8,461 bases of DNA from contig JAEXRB010000008.1 of assembly GCA_023438325.1 (NCBI GenBank), positions 1-8,461 of the forward strand. The letters run 5' to 3'. Positions 1 through 6,943 of this stretch are shown piece by piece. The first letter of the stretch is position 1, and the number at the start of each line of letters is the position of its first letter. The DNA comes from Pseudomonadota bacterium (GTDB lineage Bacteria > Pseudomonadota > Gammaproteobacteria > Xanthomonadales > Xanthomonadaceae). A program made the translations under genes and the position numbers. The notes beneath the pieces are model-generated. The model did no database searches, was not told the DNA's origin, and saw only the letters and a list, made by a program, of their open reading frames with translations.

Positions 1-1122
1 GCCCAGAGCGGCGCAGGTCATCAGCACGCTGGAGCCGCCTGAAGAAATCAACGGCAAGGTCAGGCCCTTGGTCGGCAGCAGTCCGAGATTCACGCCAATG
101 GAAACGAATGCCTGCAGCCCGATCCACAACGCCACGCCGAACGCGCAGTAGCCGGCGAACGGACGCTTGGCTTCCATCGCCGCCAGCCCCAACCAGAACG
201 CACGCCCGACCAGGAGCGCGAACAATCCGATGATCACCATCACGCCGAAGAAACCCGTCTCCTCCGCAATCACCGCGAAGATGAAATCGGTGTGCGCCTC
301 GGGCAGGAAGGAAAGTTTCTGGATGCTTGAACCCAAGCCCACGCCGCCCCACTCACCGCGCCCGATGGCGATCAACGCCTGAGTCAGCTGAAAGCCCTCA
401 TCGAACGGTTTGGCCCATGGATCCAGAAAGGACGTCAGGCGGCGCACGCGATATGGCTCGCTCATCGCAATCAAGGCCATCACCGGCAGCAGGATCAGAG
501 CCGGCGCGACCAGATTCATGATCCGAACCCCGCCCAGAAACACCATTCCGCCGACGATGGCGCAAATCAGCAACGCCGAGCCGAAGTCCGGCTGCAACAA
601 CAGCAGCATCACCGTCACGCCCGCAATTGCGAGCGGCTTCATCAGGCCCCACCACGTGTTCTGCACCTGCTCGCGATGACGCACCAGATAACTCGCCAGC
701 CAGACGATCAGGAACACCTTGACCGCCTCCACCACCTGGAACTTGAACAATCCGAAATTCAGCCAGCGCCGTGCGCCGTTGACTTCCCAACCGATGCCCG
801 GCAGCAGCACCAGCACCAACAAGACGATGGACAGTGGCAGCAACCATTGCCCCTGACGTTCCATCGTGCGCAGCTCCACCCGGCTCAACACCAGCGCGAG
901 AAGCAGGCCGGCGCCCAGATGTACGAGGTGGCGCACGAGGAAATAAGACGTCCCCACATGCAGGCGCTCGGTCACGCCAATGGAACTGGATGCCACCATC
1001 ACCACGCCGATGGCGATCAGTGCCATCACCGTGCCGATGAGGCAAGCGTCGTAACGCCCCTCGATCTCGCCGTATCGGAAAGCCTGCCTGGAGAATGCCT
1101 GTTTGACGTTGTCGGGAATCAT
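1..1122 (-). CDS. ftsW: FtsW, septal lipid II glycosyltransferase (SEDS family; C-terminus cut)
   Basis: Translating the minus strand from the ATG at 1122 gives 374 uninterrupted codons to the window edge. The usual length is about 380-410, so only the C-terminal tail is missing. FtsW is a polytopic inner-membrane SEDS protein that polymerises lipid II at the septum with FtsI. Motifs seen are VNGARRWLNFG at 114-124, LLQPDFGSALL at 175-185, DEGFQLTQALIAIGRGEWGG at about 241-260, LPEAHTDFIFAVIAEETGFFG at 273-293, and LPTKGLTLPLISSGGSS at 349-365. Asp279 in EAHTD matches the aspartate required for SEDS polymerase activity. The segment after NGARRW reads QVVE at 129-132, where QP(S/A)E is common. 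Multiple hydrophobic helices run through the whole sequence. The start overlaps the mraY stop by one base (TGATG), with GAAGG seven bases upstream. RodA is the main alternative, but position beside mraY in a dcw cluster favours FtsW. Confidence 0.97.
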   Translation of the reverse strand, partial: MIPDNVKQAFSRQAFRYGEIEGRYDACLIGTVMALIAIGVVMVASSSIGVTERLHVGTSYFLVRHLVHLGAGLLLALVLSRVELRTMERQGQWLLPLSIVLLVLVLLPGIGWEVNGARRWLNFGLFKFQVVEAVKVFLIVWLASYLVRHREQVQNTWWGLMKPLAIAGVTVMLLLLQPDFGSALLICAIVGGMVFLGGVRIMNLVAPALILLPVMALIAMSEPYRVRRLTSFLDPWAKPFDEGFQLTQALIAIGRGEWGGVGLGSSIQKLSFLPEAHTDFIFAVIAEETGFFGVMVIIGLFALLVGRAFWLGLAAMEAKRPFAGYCAFGVALWIGLQAFVSIGVNLGLLPTKGLTLPLISSGGSSVLMTCAALG

Positions 1123-2201
1123 CAGCGCACCTTCAACGTCGCCAGGCCAATGAGCACGAGCACCACGCTGATGATCCAGAAACGCACGATCACACGCGGC
1201 TCCGGCCAGCCTTTCAGCTCGAAGTGATGGTGGATGGGCGCCATGCGGAAGATGCGCTTGCCGGTGAGTTTGAAACTGGCCACCTGCGCCATCACCGAGA
1301 GCGTCTCGATGACGAAGATGCCGCCCATGATCACCAGCACCAGCTCCTGCCGCACGATCACCGCAATGGCACCCAGCGCCGCACCCAGCGCCAGCGCGCC
1401 GATATCGCCCATGAACACCATTGCCGGGTAGGTGTTGAACCACAAAAATCCCAGACCGGCACCGCAGATGGCGGCACAGATGATCGCCAGCTCGCCGGCG
1501 CCGGGTACCGCGGGAATCTGCAGGTACGCGGCGAACTGCGCATGACCGGAAACATAGGAAAAGATGCCGAGACCGCCGGCCACCAGCACGCAAGGCATGA
1601 TCGCCAGGCCATCCAGGCCATCGGTCAGGTTCACCGCGTTGGAGAAGCCGACGATCCAGAAATAGGCGATCACGATGAGCCCCGCGCCGAGCGGAATCGC
1701 GATGTTCTTGAGCAGCGGCAGGTAAAGCGTGGTGTTGGACGCGGCATCGGCAGTGGCAAACAGCACCACACCTGCGATCAGGCCGAAGATCGACTGCAAC
1801 AGGTACTTGGTACGCGAGCGCAGGCCCTTGGGATCGCGCCTTGCGACCTTGATCCAGTCATCCAGCCAGCCGATCAGGCCGAAACCCAACAGCACCGCGA
1901 GTACCAGCCATACATAACGATTGCGCAGGTCGCCCCAAAGCAGCGTGGCAGCGGATACCGACAGCAAGATCAAGGCACCGCCCATCGTCGGCGTACCCGC
2001 CTTGGAGAGATGCGACTGTGGCCCATCGCTGCGGATGGGCTGCCCCTTGAGTTGGGCCAGCTTGCGGATCACCGATGGCCCCAGCCACAGCGCCAGCGCC
2101 AGCGCGGTGAGCGTGGCGAGGATGGCGCGCACGGTGATGTAGTTGAACAGCGAAAAGAAGCCATCCAACGCCTGTAGCCAACGGGCCAGTTCAAGCAGCA
2201 T
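1122..2201 (-). CDS. mraY: MraY, phospho-MurNAc-pentapeptide transferase (lipid I synthase)
   Basis: 359 residues; E. coli MraY has 360 and appears to align over the whole length. This integral inner-membrane enzyme transfers phospho-MurNAc-pentapeptide from UDP to undecaprenyl phosphate, giving lipid I. Around ten hydrophobic segments are visible. Motifs are RSDGPQSHLSKAGTPTMGG at 57-75, GWLDDWIK at 111-118 with the active-site pair D114-D115, NAVNLTDGLDGLA at 188-200, GFLWFNTYPAMVFMGD at 251-266 with catalytic-site D266, and APIHHHFELKGWPEPRV at 321-337 with H324-H326. GDIGALALGAALG at 265-277 reads Ala268 where I recall Ser in E. coli (GDVGSLALGGALG). The end, LVLIGLATLKVR, matches E. coli as I remember it. 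The ATG at 2201 follows a strong AAGGAGG. The TGA stop shares its last base with the ftsW ATG. murD, which follows mraY in E. coli, is not here. Confidence 0.99.
   Translation of the reverse strand: MLLELARWLQALDGFFSLFNYITVRAILATLTALALALWLGPSVIRKLAQLKGQPIRSDGPQSHLSKAGTPTMGGALILLSVSAATLLWGDLRNRYVWLVLAVLLGFGLIGWLDDWIKVARRDPKGLRSRTKYLLQSIFGLIAGVVLFATADAASNTTLYLPLLKNIAIPLGAGLIVIAYFWIVGFSNAVNLTDGLDGLAIMPCVLVAGGLGIFSYVSGHAQFAAYLQIPAVPGAGELAIICAAICGAGLGFLWFNTYPAMVFMGDIGALALGAALGAIAVIVRQELVLVIMGGIFVIETLSVMAQVASFKLTGKRIFRMAPIHHHFELKGWPEPRVIVRFWIISVVLVLIGLATLKVR
1130..1134 (-). promoter_or_regulatory. Shine-Dalgarno of ftsW, inside the end of mraY
   Basis: Minus-strand GAAGG with a seven-base spacer to the ftsW ATG at 1122. 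It lies in the mraY codons for the conserved ending LKVR. It is of moderate strength and supports the start at the TGATG junction. Confidence 0.55.
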
Positions 2202-3579
2202 GCGTGCCTCCTTGCATCGTGCCGCCGACCAGAGCCGCGACTACCTTGTCCATGCGACTGCCGCGCGAACCCTTCACCAGCAGCACGACCGGTTCATCCA
2301 TTTGTCCCCGCAGCCTTGCAACAAGCGCGTCCTGATCGGGGAAGTGCTCGCCGCCGGCACCGAATGCCACGACCGCATGCCGGCTCATTTCACCCACCGC
2401 GAACAGGCGTGCGACACCGGCTTCGCGTGCGCGCTGACCCACTTCGGCATGCAGCACCGCCGCACCCGGCCCCAGTTCACGCATGTCGCCCAGCACCAAC
2501 CATGCCGGCACAGCGCGTCGCGCGGCCTGCGCCACGAGCGTTGCCACTGCGGTGATGACCGATCCCGGATTGGCGTTGTAGCTGTCGTCCAGCAGCGCGA
2601 CGCCATGGGAAAGCATCAACGTCTGCTGTCGCCCGGGCACGCCTTCGGCACGCGCCAATCCGTTGACGACGTCGTCCAGTGACGCGCCGGCGGCCAGCGC
2701 CAGCGTTGCAGCCGCCAGGGCATTTCCGACTTGATGACGGCCCGCCAGCGGCAGCGTGATGTCGGCCTGCCCCCACGGGCTGTGCAAACGGAACCGGCTG
2801 CCGGTATCGTCCTCGACCAGAGCATCGGCCCAGACCTCGGCTGTCGCATCCAGTCCGTAGCGGACAACGCGGCAACGCGCACCGATGCGCTCGATGAAAT
2901 ACGGCGCGAAAGTGTCGTCGGCATTGACCACGGCGACGCCGTCCTCGGGCAGTGCGTCATAGATCGCGCCCTTGGTTTCGGCCACGCCGACCAGGCTGCC
3001 CATGCGCTCCAGATGTGCCGGCGCAATGTTGGTTACCAGTGCGATCTTCGGGCGCACGATGTCGGCCAGATACGCGATGTCTCCCGGAGCACCGGCTCCC
3101 ATTTCGTAAAGCGCCAGGCGTGCTGTCTCGGGCTGCTCGATGACGGCCAGCGGCAACCCGACCTCGTTGTTGCGGTTGCCGGGGTTGGAATACGCCTCGG
3201 TATCGAAACCGCGCAGGATGCCGAGCGCGAGTGTACGTGTCGTGGTCTTGCCATTGGAGCCGGTGATGCCGATGGTGCACGTTGCACGTGCTGCCGCCAT
3301 TTCCGTGGCAATGCGCGCGAGCGCGAGCTGGGTATTGGCGCAGACGATCTGCGGCAGCGCACTTTCGACCTCGCGCTCCACCAGCAGCGCACGCGCACCG
3401 GATGCTGCCGCCTGCGCGCAGAAATCGTGCCCGTCAAAAGTCTCTCCGCGCAGCGCGACGTAAATGCTGCCGGGCACGAGCGTGCGGGTGTCGATGCCGA
3501 CGGCCTGCATGACGAGGTCGTCGCCGAGCAGGCGCGCATCACACCAGCGTGCAATCTGCGAAAGCGCCAGCGGCCTCAT
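2191..3579 (-). CDS. murF: MurF, UDP-MurNAc-tripeptide:D-alanyl-D-alanine ligase
   Basis: 462 residues; E. coli MurF has 452. This cytoplasmic ATP-dependent ligase adds D-Ala-D-Ala and completes UDP-MurNAc-pentapeptide, the MraY substrate. The N-terminal domain has the DTRTLVPGSIYVALRGE pattern at 30-46. The ATPase core has the P-loop GITGSNGKTTT at 104-114, SNPGNRNNEVGLP at 131-143, YEMGA at 158-162 and TNIAPAHLERMGS at 183-195. Lys203 in ETKGAIYDAL is the likely carbamylated lysine. Next come GRHQVGNALAA at 280-290, DDSYNANP at 331-338 and LGDMRELG at 363-370. KGSRGSRMD at 437-445 precedes a short Gly-rich tail. The start overlaps the murE stop as ATGA, with GGAGG seven bases upstream. Its last codons contain the mraY ribosome binding site and overlap the mraY start by 11 bases, so the C-terminal residues MQGGTHAA may be shaped by that site. 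Confidence 0.98.
   Translation of the reverse strand: MRPLALSQIARWCDARLLGDDLVMQAVGIDTRTLVPGSIYVALRGETFDGHDFCAQAAASGARALLVEREVESALPQIVCANTQLALARIATEMAAARATCTIGITGSNGKTTTRTLALGILRGFDTEAYSNPGNRNNEVGLPLAVIEQPETARLALYEMGAGAPGDIAYLADIVRPKIALVTNIAPAHLERMGSLVGVAETKGAIYDALPEDGVAVVNADDTFAPYFIERIGARCRVVRYGLDATAEVWADALVEDDTGSRFRLHSPWGQADITLPLAGRHQVGNALAAATLALAAGASLDDVVNGLARAEGVPGRQQTLMLSHGVALLDDSYNANPGSVITAVATLVAQAARRAVPAWLVLGDMRELGPGAAVLHAEVGQRAREAGVARLFAVGEMSRHAVVAFGAGGEHFPDQDALVARLRGQMDEPVVLLVKGSRGSRMDKVVAALVGGTMQGGTHAA
2207..2213 (-). promoter_or_regulatory. Strong Shine-Dalgarno of mraY, inside the end of murF
   Basis: Read on the minus strand the bases are AAGGAGG, a full match to the anti-Shine-Dalgarno core, followed by a five-base spacer CACGC and the mraY ATG at 2201. 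It is the strongest such site in the window and lies within the last codons of murF (those for MQGG). It supports the mraY start and suggests that mraY can recruit ribosomes on its own instead of relying only on coupling from murF. Confidence 0.85.
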
Positions 3580-5039
3580 GCCTTGCCCTCCAGCACGCGC
3601 GCGGCGACGGCGCGATCGTCGAACGGTTGCTTCACACCAGCCACTTCCTGATACGACTCGTGTCCCTTGCCGGCGATCAGCACGGTGTCATCCGGCCCGG
3701 CCAGGCCGATGGCCTGCGTGATGGCGGCGGCGCGATCGCGCTCGACCGTCACGACGGCAGGGTTGGAAAATCCTCGAAGGATGTCGGCGACGATGGCATT
3801 GCCATCTTCGCCACGCGGGTTGTCATCGGTGACGATTGCCAAATCGGCCAGACGCTCGGCAATCGACGCCATCTGCGGGCGCTTGCCGGCATCGCGCTCA
3901 CCGCCGCAGCCGAACACGCAGAGCAACCGTCCGCGGGTATGGCCGCGCACGCTGGCGAGCGTTTGCTCCAGCGCATCGGGAGTATGTGCGTAATCCACCA
4001 CCACCAAAGGCTGCGCACCGTGTCCGCCGAGGCGGGTCATGCGGCCGGGCACGGGCTCCAGTGCGGCAAGCGCCGTGGCAATGCGTGCCAGCGGCCAGCC
4101 GTAAGCCGTCAGCACGCCCGCCACCGCGAGCAGGTTGTCGATGTTGAAACGGCCCAGCAGGCGACTCTGCACACGCTCGCGTGCGGTGCCCTCGACCAGA
4201 TCGAAAGCGATGCCGGCGGCGCTCAACGCGATGGCTTCGGCCCGCAACCGTGCCGAGGCCACAGCGCGGCTGCTGACGCCGATGGCCTGGACACCCGCCG
4301 GCAGCGCCGCAAACACCTGCGCACCGAAGGCATCGTCGAGATTGACCACGGCTGCCTTCAGCCCCGGCCACGCGAACAGGCGCGCCTTGGCAGCACCATA
4401 CGCAGCCATGTCGCCGTGGTAATCCAGATGGTCGCGCGTGAGATTGGTGAACACCGCCACCTGGAATCTCACCGCATCCACGCGCGCCTGATCCAGCGCG
4501 TGCGAGGACACTTCCATCGCCACATCGTCGGCCCCCTCGCTGCGCAATGCCGCAAGCGCGGCATGCACGGCGATCACGTCCGGCGTGGTGCGCTCGCCCT
4601 CGCGCAAGGCACCGTGCATGCCGATGCCGAGCGTGCCGATGCTGCCGGCGCGCCGACCATCGTCATTCAGCGCCTGCGTCAGCAATTGCACGGCGGAGGT
4701 TTTCCCGTTGGTGCCGGTGACGCCGACCACGCGCAACGATTGCGATGGCGACCCGAAATAGCGATCGGCGATCTCGCCCAGATGCGCACGCAATGCCGGC
4801 ACCGGCAACGCCATCTCCGGCAGCGTCGTGCCGTCTGGTGCAGGCGGCTCGAACAAGATGCCGGCAGCACCACGGCGCTGCGCTTCGGCGGCAAACATCA
4901 AGCCGTGCGTGCTATGGCCTGACAAGGCCACGAACACGCCACCCGGCAGCACCTTGCGGCTATCCAGGGTCAGGCCCGCCAGCGGCAAGGCCGGTGCCGG
5001 CGCGATGCCTTCGAGCAATTGATCCAGACGCAGCGTCAT
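3576..5039 (-). CDS. murE: MurE, UDP-MurNAc-L-Ala-D-Glu:meso-diaminopimelate ligase
   Basis: 487 residues, close to the family's usual 490-500. This cytoplasmic ATP-dependent Mur ligase adds the third residue to the UDP-MurNAc peptide. The N-terminal UDP-binding domain shows TLDSRKV at 24-30. The central ATPase domain has the P-loop GVTGTNGKTS at 106-115, then TTPD at 151-154, MEVSSHAL at 175-182 and TNLTRDHLDYHGD at 198-210. KARLF at 218-222 follows, whose Lys218 matches the lysine carbamylated in this family. The C-terminal domain has YAHTPDAL at 350-357, GCGGERDAGKRPQM at 377-390 and DDNPRGEDG at 405-413. DNPR is the signature of enzymes using meso-diaminopimelate rather than lysine, which implies a DAP-type wall. 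AGKGHE at 456-461 completes the substrate pocket. The ATG at 5039 overlaps the ftsI stop (ATGA) and has GAGG seven bases upstream. Confidence 0.98.
   Translation of the reverse strand: MTLRLDQLLEGIAPAPALPLAGLTLDSRKVLPGGVFVALSGHSTHGLMFAAEAQRRGAAGILFEPPAPDGTTLPEMALPVPALRAHLGEIADRYFGSPSQSLRVVGVTGTNGKTSAVQLLTQALNDDGRRAGSIGTLGIGMHGALREGERTTPDVIAVHAALAALRSEGADDVAMEVSSHALDQARVDAVRFQVAVFTNLTRDHLDYHGDMAAYGAAKARLFAWPGLKAAVVNLDDAFGAQVFAALPAGVQAIGVSSRAVASARLRAEAIALSAAGIAFDLVEGTARERVQSRLLGRFNIDNLLAVAGVLTAYGWPLARIATALAALEPVPGRMTRLGGHGAQPLVVVDYAHTPDALEQTLASVRGHTRGRLLCVFGCGGERDAGKRPQMASIAERLADLAIVTDDNPRGEDGNAIVADILRGFSNPAVVTVERDRAAAITQAIGLAGPDDTVLIAGKGHESYQEVAGVKQPFDDRAVAARVLEGKA
3587..3591 (-). promoter_or_regulatory. 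Shine-Dalgarno of murF, inside the end of murE
   Basis: Minus-strand GGAGG with a seven-base spacer to the murF ATG at 3579. It lies in the last codons of murE and supports the chosen murF start at the ATGA overlap. Confidence 0.75.
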
Positions 5040-6943
5040 GGTGTGGCCTCGAACAGGCCGGGCACGGCCTCAGCCTCGGCCGGCAAGCTGCCGGCTGCCG
5101 GCGCTGCCGCACGCGGCGCGGCGACATACCACTGCTGCACGTTGTCCGGCGGCACGTCCATGATGCGCAACGCGCCGTCCATGATGTTGTGGAACACCGG
5201 CGCGGCAACCAGGCCGCCGAAATACATCAGATTGCCAGCCGCATCGGTGGCACGCGGATCGTCGATCATCACCACCACGGCAAAGCGCGGATTGGTGACG
5301 GGAACCAGTCCGGCGAACAAGCTCACGTAGCGGCGCTCGTAGCCGCCGCTGACCGCCTTGCGCGAAGTGCCGCTCTTGCCCGCGACGCGATAGCCGGTGA
5401 TGGCCGCACGCTTGGCCGAACCTTCCGGTCCGGTCACGGTTTCCAGCATGCCGACCAGATCGCGCGCGATGCCCGGATCGATCACCGCACGGCCCTGCGT
5501 CTGCGGATCCTTGAGGAAACTCGGCGGCACCAGGCGGCCACCATTGCCGATGGCGGCATAGGCCTGCGCCAGTTGCAGCGGTGTCACCGATACACCGTAA
5601 CCAAATGAAATCGTGGCCTTGGGCAGTACGCCCCAGGTGCGCGGCTCGGGCAGCACACCTGCTGATTCACCGGGAAACCCGATGCCAGTGGCCTCGCCGA
5701 AACCGAAGCGGCGCAGCACATCGTGAATGTGTTCGGACGACATCGCCTGCGCCAACTTCACCGAGGCCACGTTGCTGGACTTGGTCAGCAAGCTGGTGGT
5801 GGTGAGCGTGCCGAAATTGCGCACATCGCGGATGGTGTGGCCGGCCACCTGCATCGTGCCCGGCCAGGTTTCGATCGGCGTGGTCGGCGTGACCGTGCCC
5901 TGCTCCATGGCAGCGGCGACGATGAACGACTTGAACGTGGAACCCGGCTCCATCACGTCGGTGAGTGCACGGTTGCGGCGCGACTGGGCTCCGGAACCTT
6001 CGCGCGAATTGGGGTTGTAGCCGGGCTGGCTGACCATCGCCAGCACTTCGCCGGTGGCCACATCCAGCACCACCACCGAACCGGCCTCGGCACGGTTTTC
6101 CTGCAATGCATGGCGCAATTCACGATGCGCCAGATGCTGCAAACGACGGTCGATGGACAAAGCCAGTGGACGCCCCGGCTCGGCGGCGCGCACCAGGTCG
6201 ACACTGGCGATCTGCCGGCCTTCGCCATCGCGGATCACGCGTTTGACGCCGGGCTTGCCGGTGAGCCATTCGTCGTAGGCCAGCTCCAACCCTTCCTGAC
6301 CTTTGTCATCGATGCTGGTGAAGCCCACGACATGCGCAGCCGCCTCGCCGAGCGGATAGAAGCGGCGATACTCGCGCTGCGAGGCCAGGCCCGGCACGTC
6401 CAACGCCAGAATCGCCTCGGCCTGATCCGGATCCACGTGGCGACGCAGCCAGATGAACTCCTTGTCCGCGCGCGCCTCGAGCCGCTCGCGCAGCACTGCC
6501 GGCTCGGTCTGCAACACGGCCGCGAGTTCATCGATGCACTCGCGATGCTTCCACACCTTCTTCTTTTTCTTCGCCGCATCGTCCGGCACATCGCCGGCCT
6601 CAAGCTCTTTTCGATGCGCCGCAACGTGTTCCCACAACATGCGCGGATTGACCCAGATCGAATCCAGCGGCGTGGATACGGCCAGCGGCTCGCCATTACG
6701 GTCGGTGATCATGCCGCGCGAAGCAGCAATCGGGAGATCGCGCAGGAAGCGGGCGTCGCCTTCGCGCTGATAGAAGTCATTGCGCAGCAGTTGCAAATCC
6801 ACCGCACGCGCCACCAACGAGGCGCAGCACAGCCCCAGCAACCCTGCCGCCACTTTCAAGCGGCCGCGAGTGTCGACGGCGCGAGGCCGCGGGCGCAGGG
6901 TATTGCCCTTGCCGGCAGGCCGCCGATCGCGCGAACGGATCAT
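5036..6943 (-). CDS. ftsI: FtsI (PBP3), septal peptidoglycan D,D-transpeptidase
   Basis: 635 residues, longer than the 588 of E. coli PBP3. It cross-links septal peptidoglycan in the periplasm, as partner of FtsW and target of beta-lactams. Domains in order: an Arg/Lys-rich cytoplasmic tail (1-30), one membrane anchor (about 31-50, with Cys39-Cys40), a PBP dimerisation/pedestal domain starting with RGMITDRNGEPLAVS at 76-90, and a transpeptidase domain from about 285 to 590. Its catalytic motifs are intact: SxxK is S335-TF-K338 in EPGSTFKS, SxN is S389-S390-N391 in KSSNV, and KSG is K523-S524-G525 in AGKSGTS. YGVSVTPLQLAQAYAAIGNGG at 449-469 is also typical. Residues about 104-134 form a charged segment with five consecutive lysines that looks like an insertion. 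The last 28 residues are Ala/Pro/Glu-rich and probably disordered. The start overlaps the ftsL stop as ATGA; the stop overlaps the murE start in the same way. Confidence 0.98.
   Translation of the reverse strand: MIRSRDRRPAGKGNTLRPRPRAVDTRGRLKVAAGLLGLCCASLVARAVDLQLLRNDFYQREGDARFLRDLPIAASRGMITDRNGEPLAVSTPLDSIWVNPRMLWEHVAAHRKELEAGDVPDDAAKKKKKVWKHRECIDELAAVLQTEPAVLRERLEARADKEFIWLRRHVDPDQAEAILALDVPGLASQREYRRFYPLGEAAAHVVGFTSIDDKGQEGLELAYDEWLTGKPGVKRVIRDGEGRQIASVDLVRAAEPGRPLALSIDRRLQHLAHRELRHALQENRAEAGSVVVLDVATGEVLAMVSQPGYNPNSREGSGAQSRRNRALTDVMEPGSTFKSFIVAAAMEQGTVTPTTPIETWPGTMQVAGHTIRDVRNFGTLTTTSLLTKSSNVASVKLAQAMSSEHIHDVLRRFGFGEATGIGFPGESAGVLPEPRTWGVLPKATISFGYGVSVTPLQLAQAYAAIGNGGRLVPPSFLKDPQTQGRAVIDPGIARDLVGMLETVTGPEGSAKRAAITGYRVAGKSGTSRKAVSGGYERRYVSLFAGLVPVTNPRFAVVVMIDDPRATDAAGNLMYFGGLVAAPVFHNIMDGALRIMDVPPDNVQQWYVAAPRAAAPAAGSLPAEAEAVPGLFEATP
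5047..5050 (-). promoter_or_regulatory. Shine-Dalgarno of murE, inside the end of ftsI
   Basis: Minus-strand GAGG, seven bases upstream of the murE ATG at 5039, formed by the ftsI codons for FEA near its C-terminus. It is of moderate strength and supports the start at the ATGA overlap. Confidence 0.6.
5079..5095 (-). repeat. Small perfect inverted repeat in the ftsI tail
   Basis: GCCGGCA and TGCCGGC form a seven-base perfect stem around a three-base loop. The repeat sits in the low-complexity end of ftsI (codons for AGSLPA), about 40 bases before the murE ATG. No T-run follows on the minus strand, so it is not an intrinsic terminator. In GC-rich Ala/Gly/Pro codons a short palindrome can arise by chance, and any effect on mRNA folding or murE initiation is speculative. 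Confidence 0.4.

Noticed and set aside
1224..2177. Plus-strand open frame of 317 codons opposite mraY
   Set aside because: It is antisense to an intact, highly conserved membrane enzyme. The product is hydrophilic and His/Gln/Asp-rich, the mirror of hydrophobic codons rather than a real protein.
2731..3651. Plus-strand open frame of 306 codons opposite murF
   Set aside because: It is antisense to conserved MurF motifs, has no domain of its own, and no ribosome binding site or neighbour supports it.
3549..4922. Plus-strand open frame of 457 codons opposite murE
   Set aside because: It lies antisense to a clearly conserved murE. Its translation is rich in His, Arg and Gln with no recognisable domain, as expected when a GC-rich gene with biased third positions is read on the other strand.
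6557..6571. Possible slippery sequence in the ftsI lysine run
   Set aside because: The run reads AAG AAA AAG AAG AAG. It lacks a true A AAA AAG heptamer, and the FtsI frame continues with all catalytic motifs downstream, so programmed frameshifting is not needed or supported.
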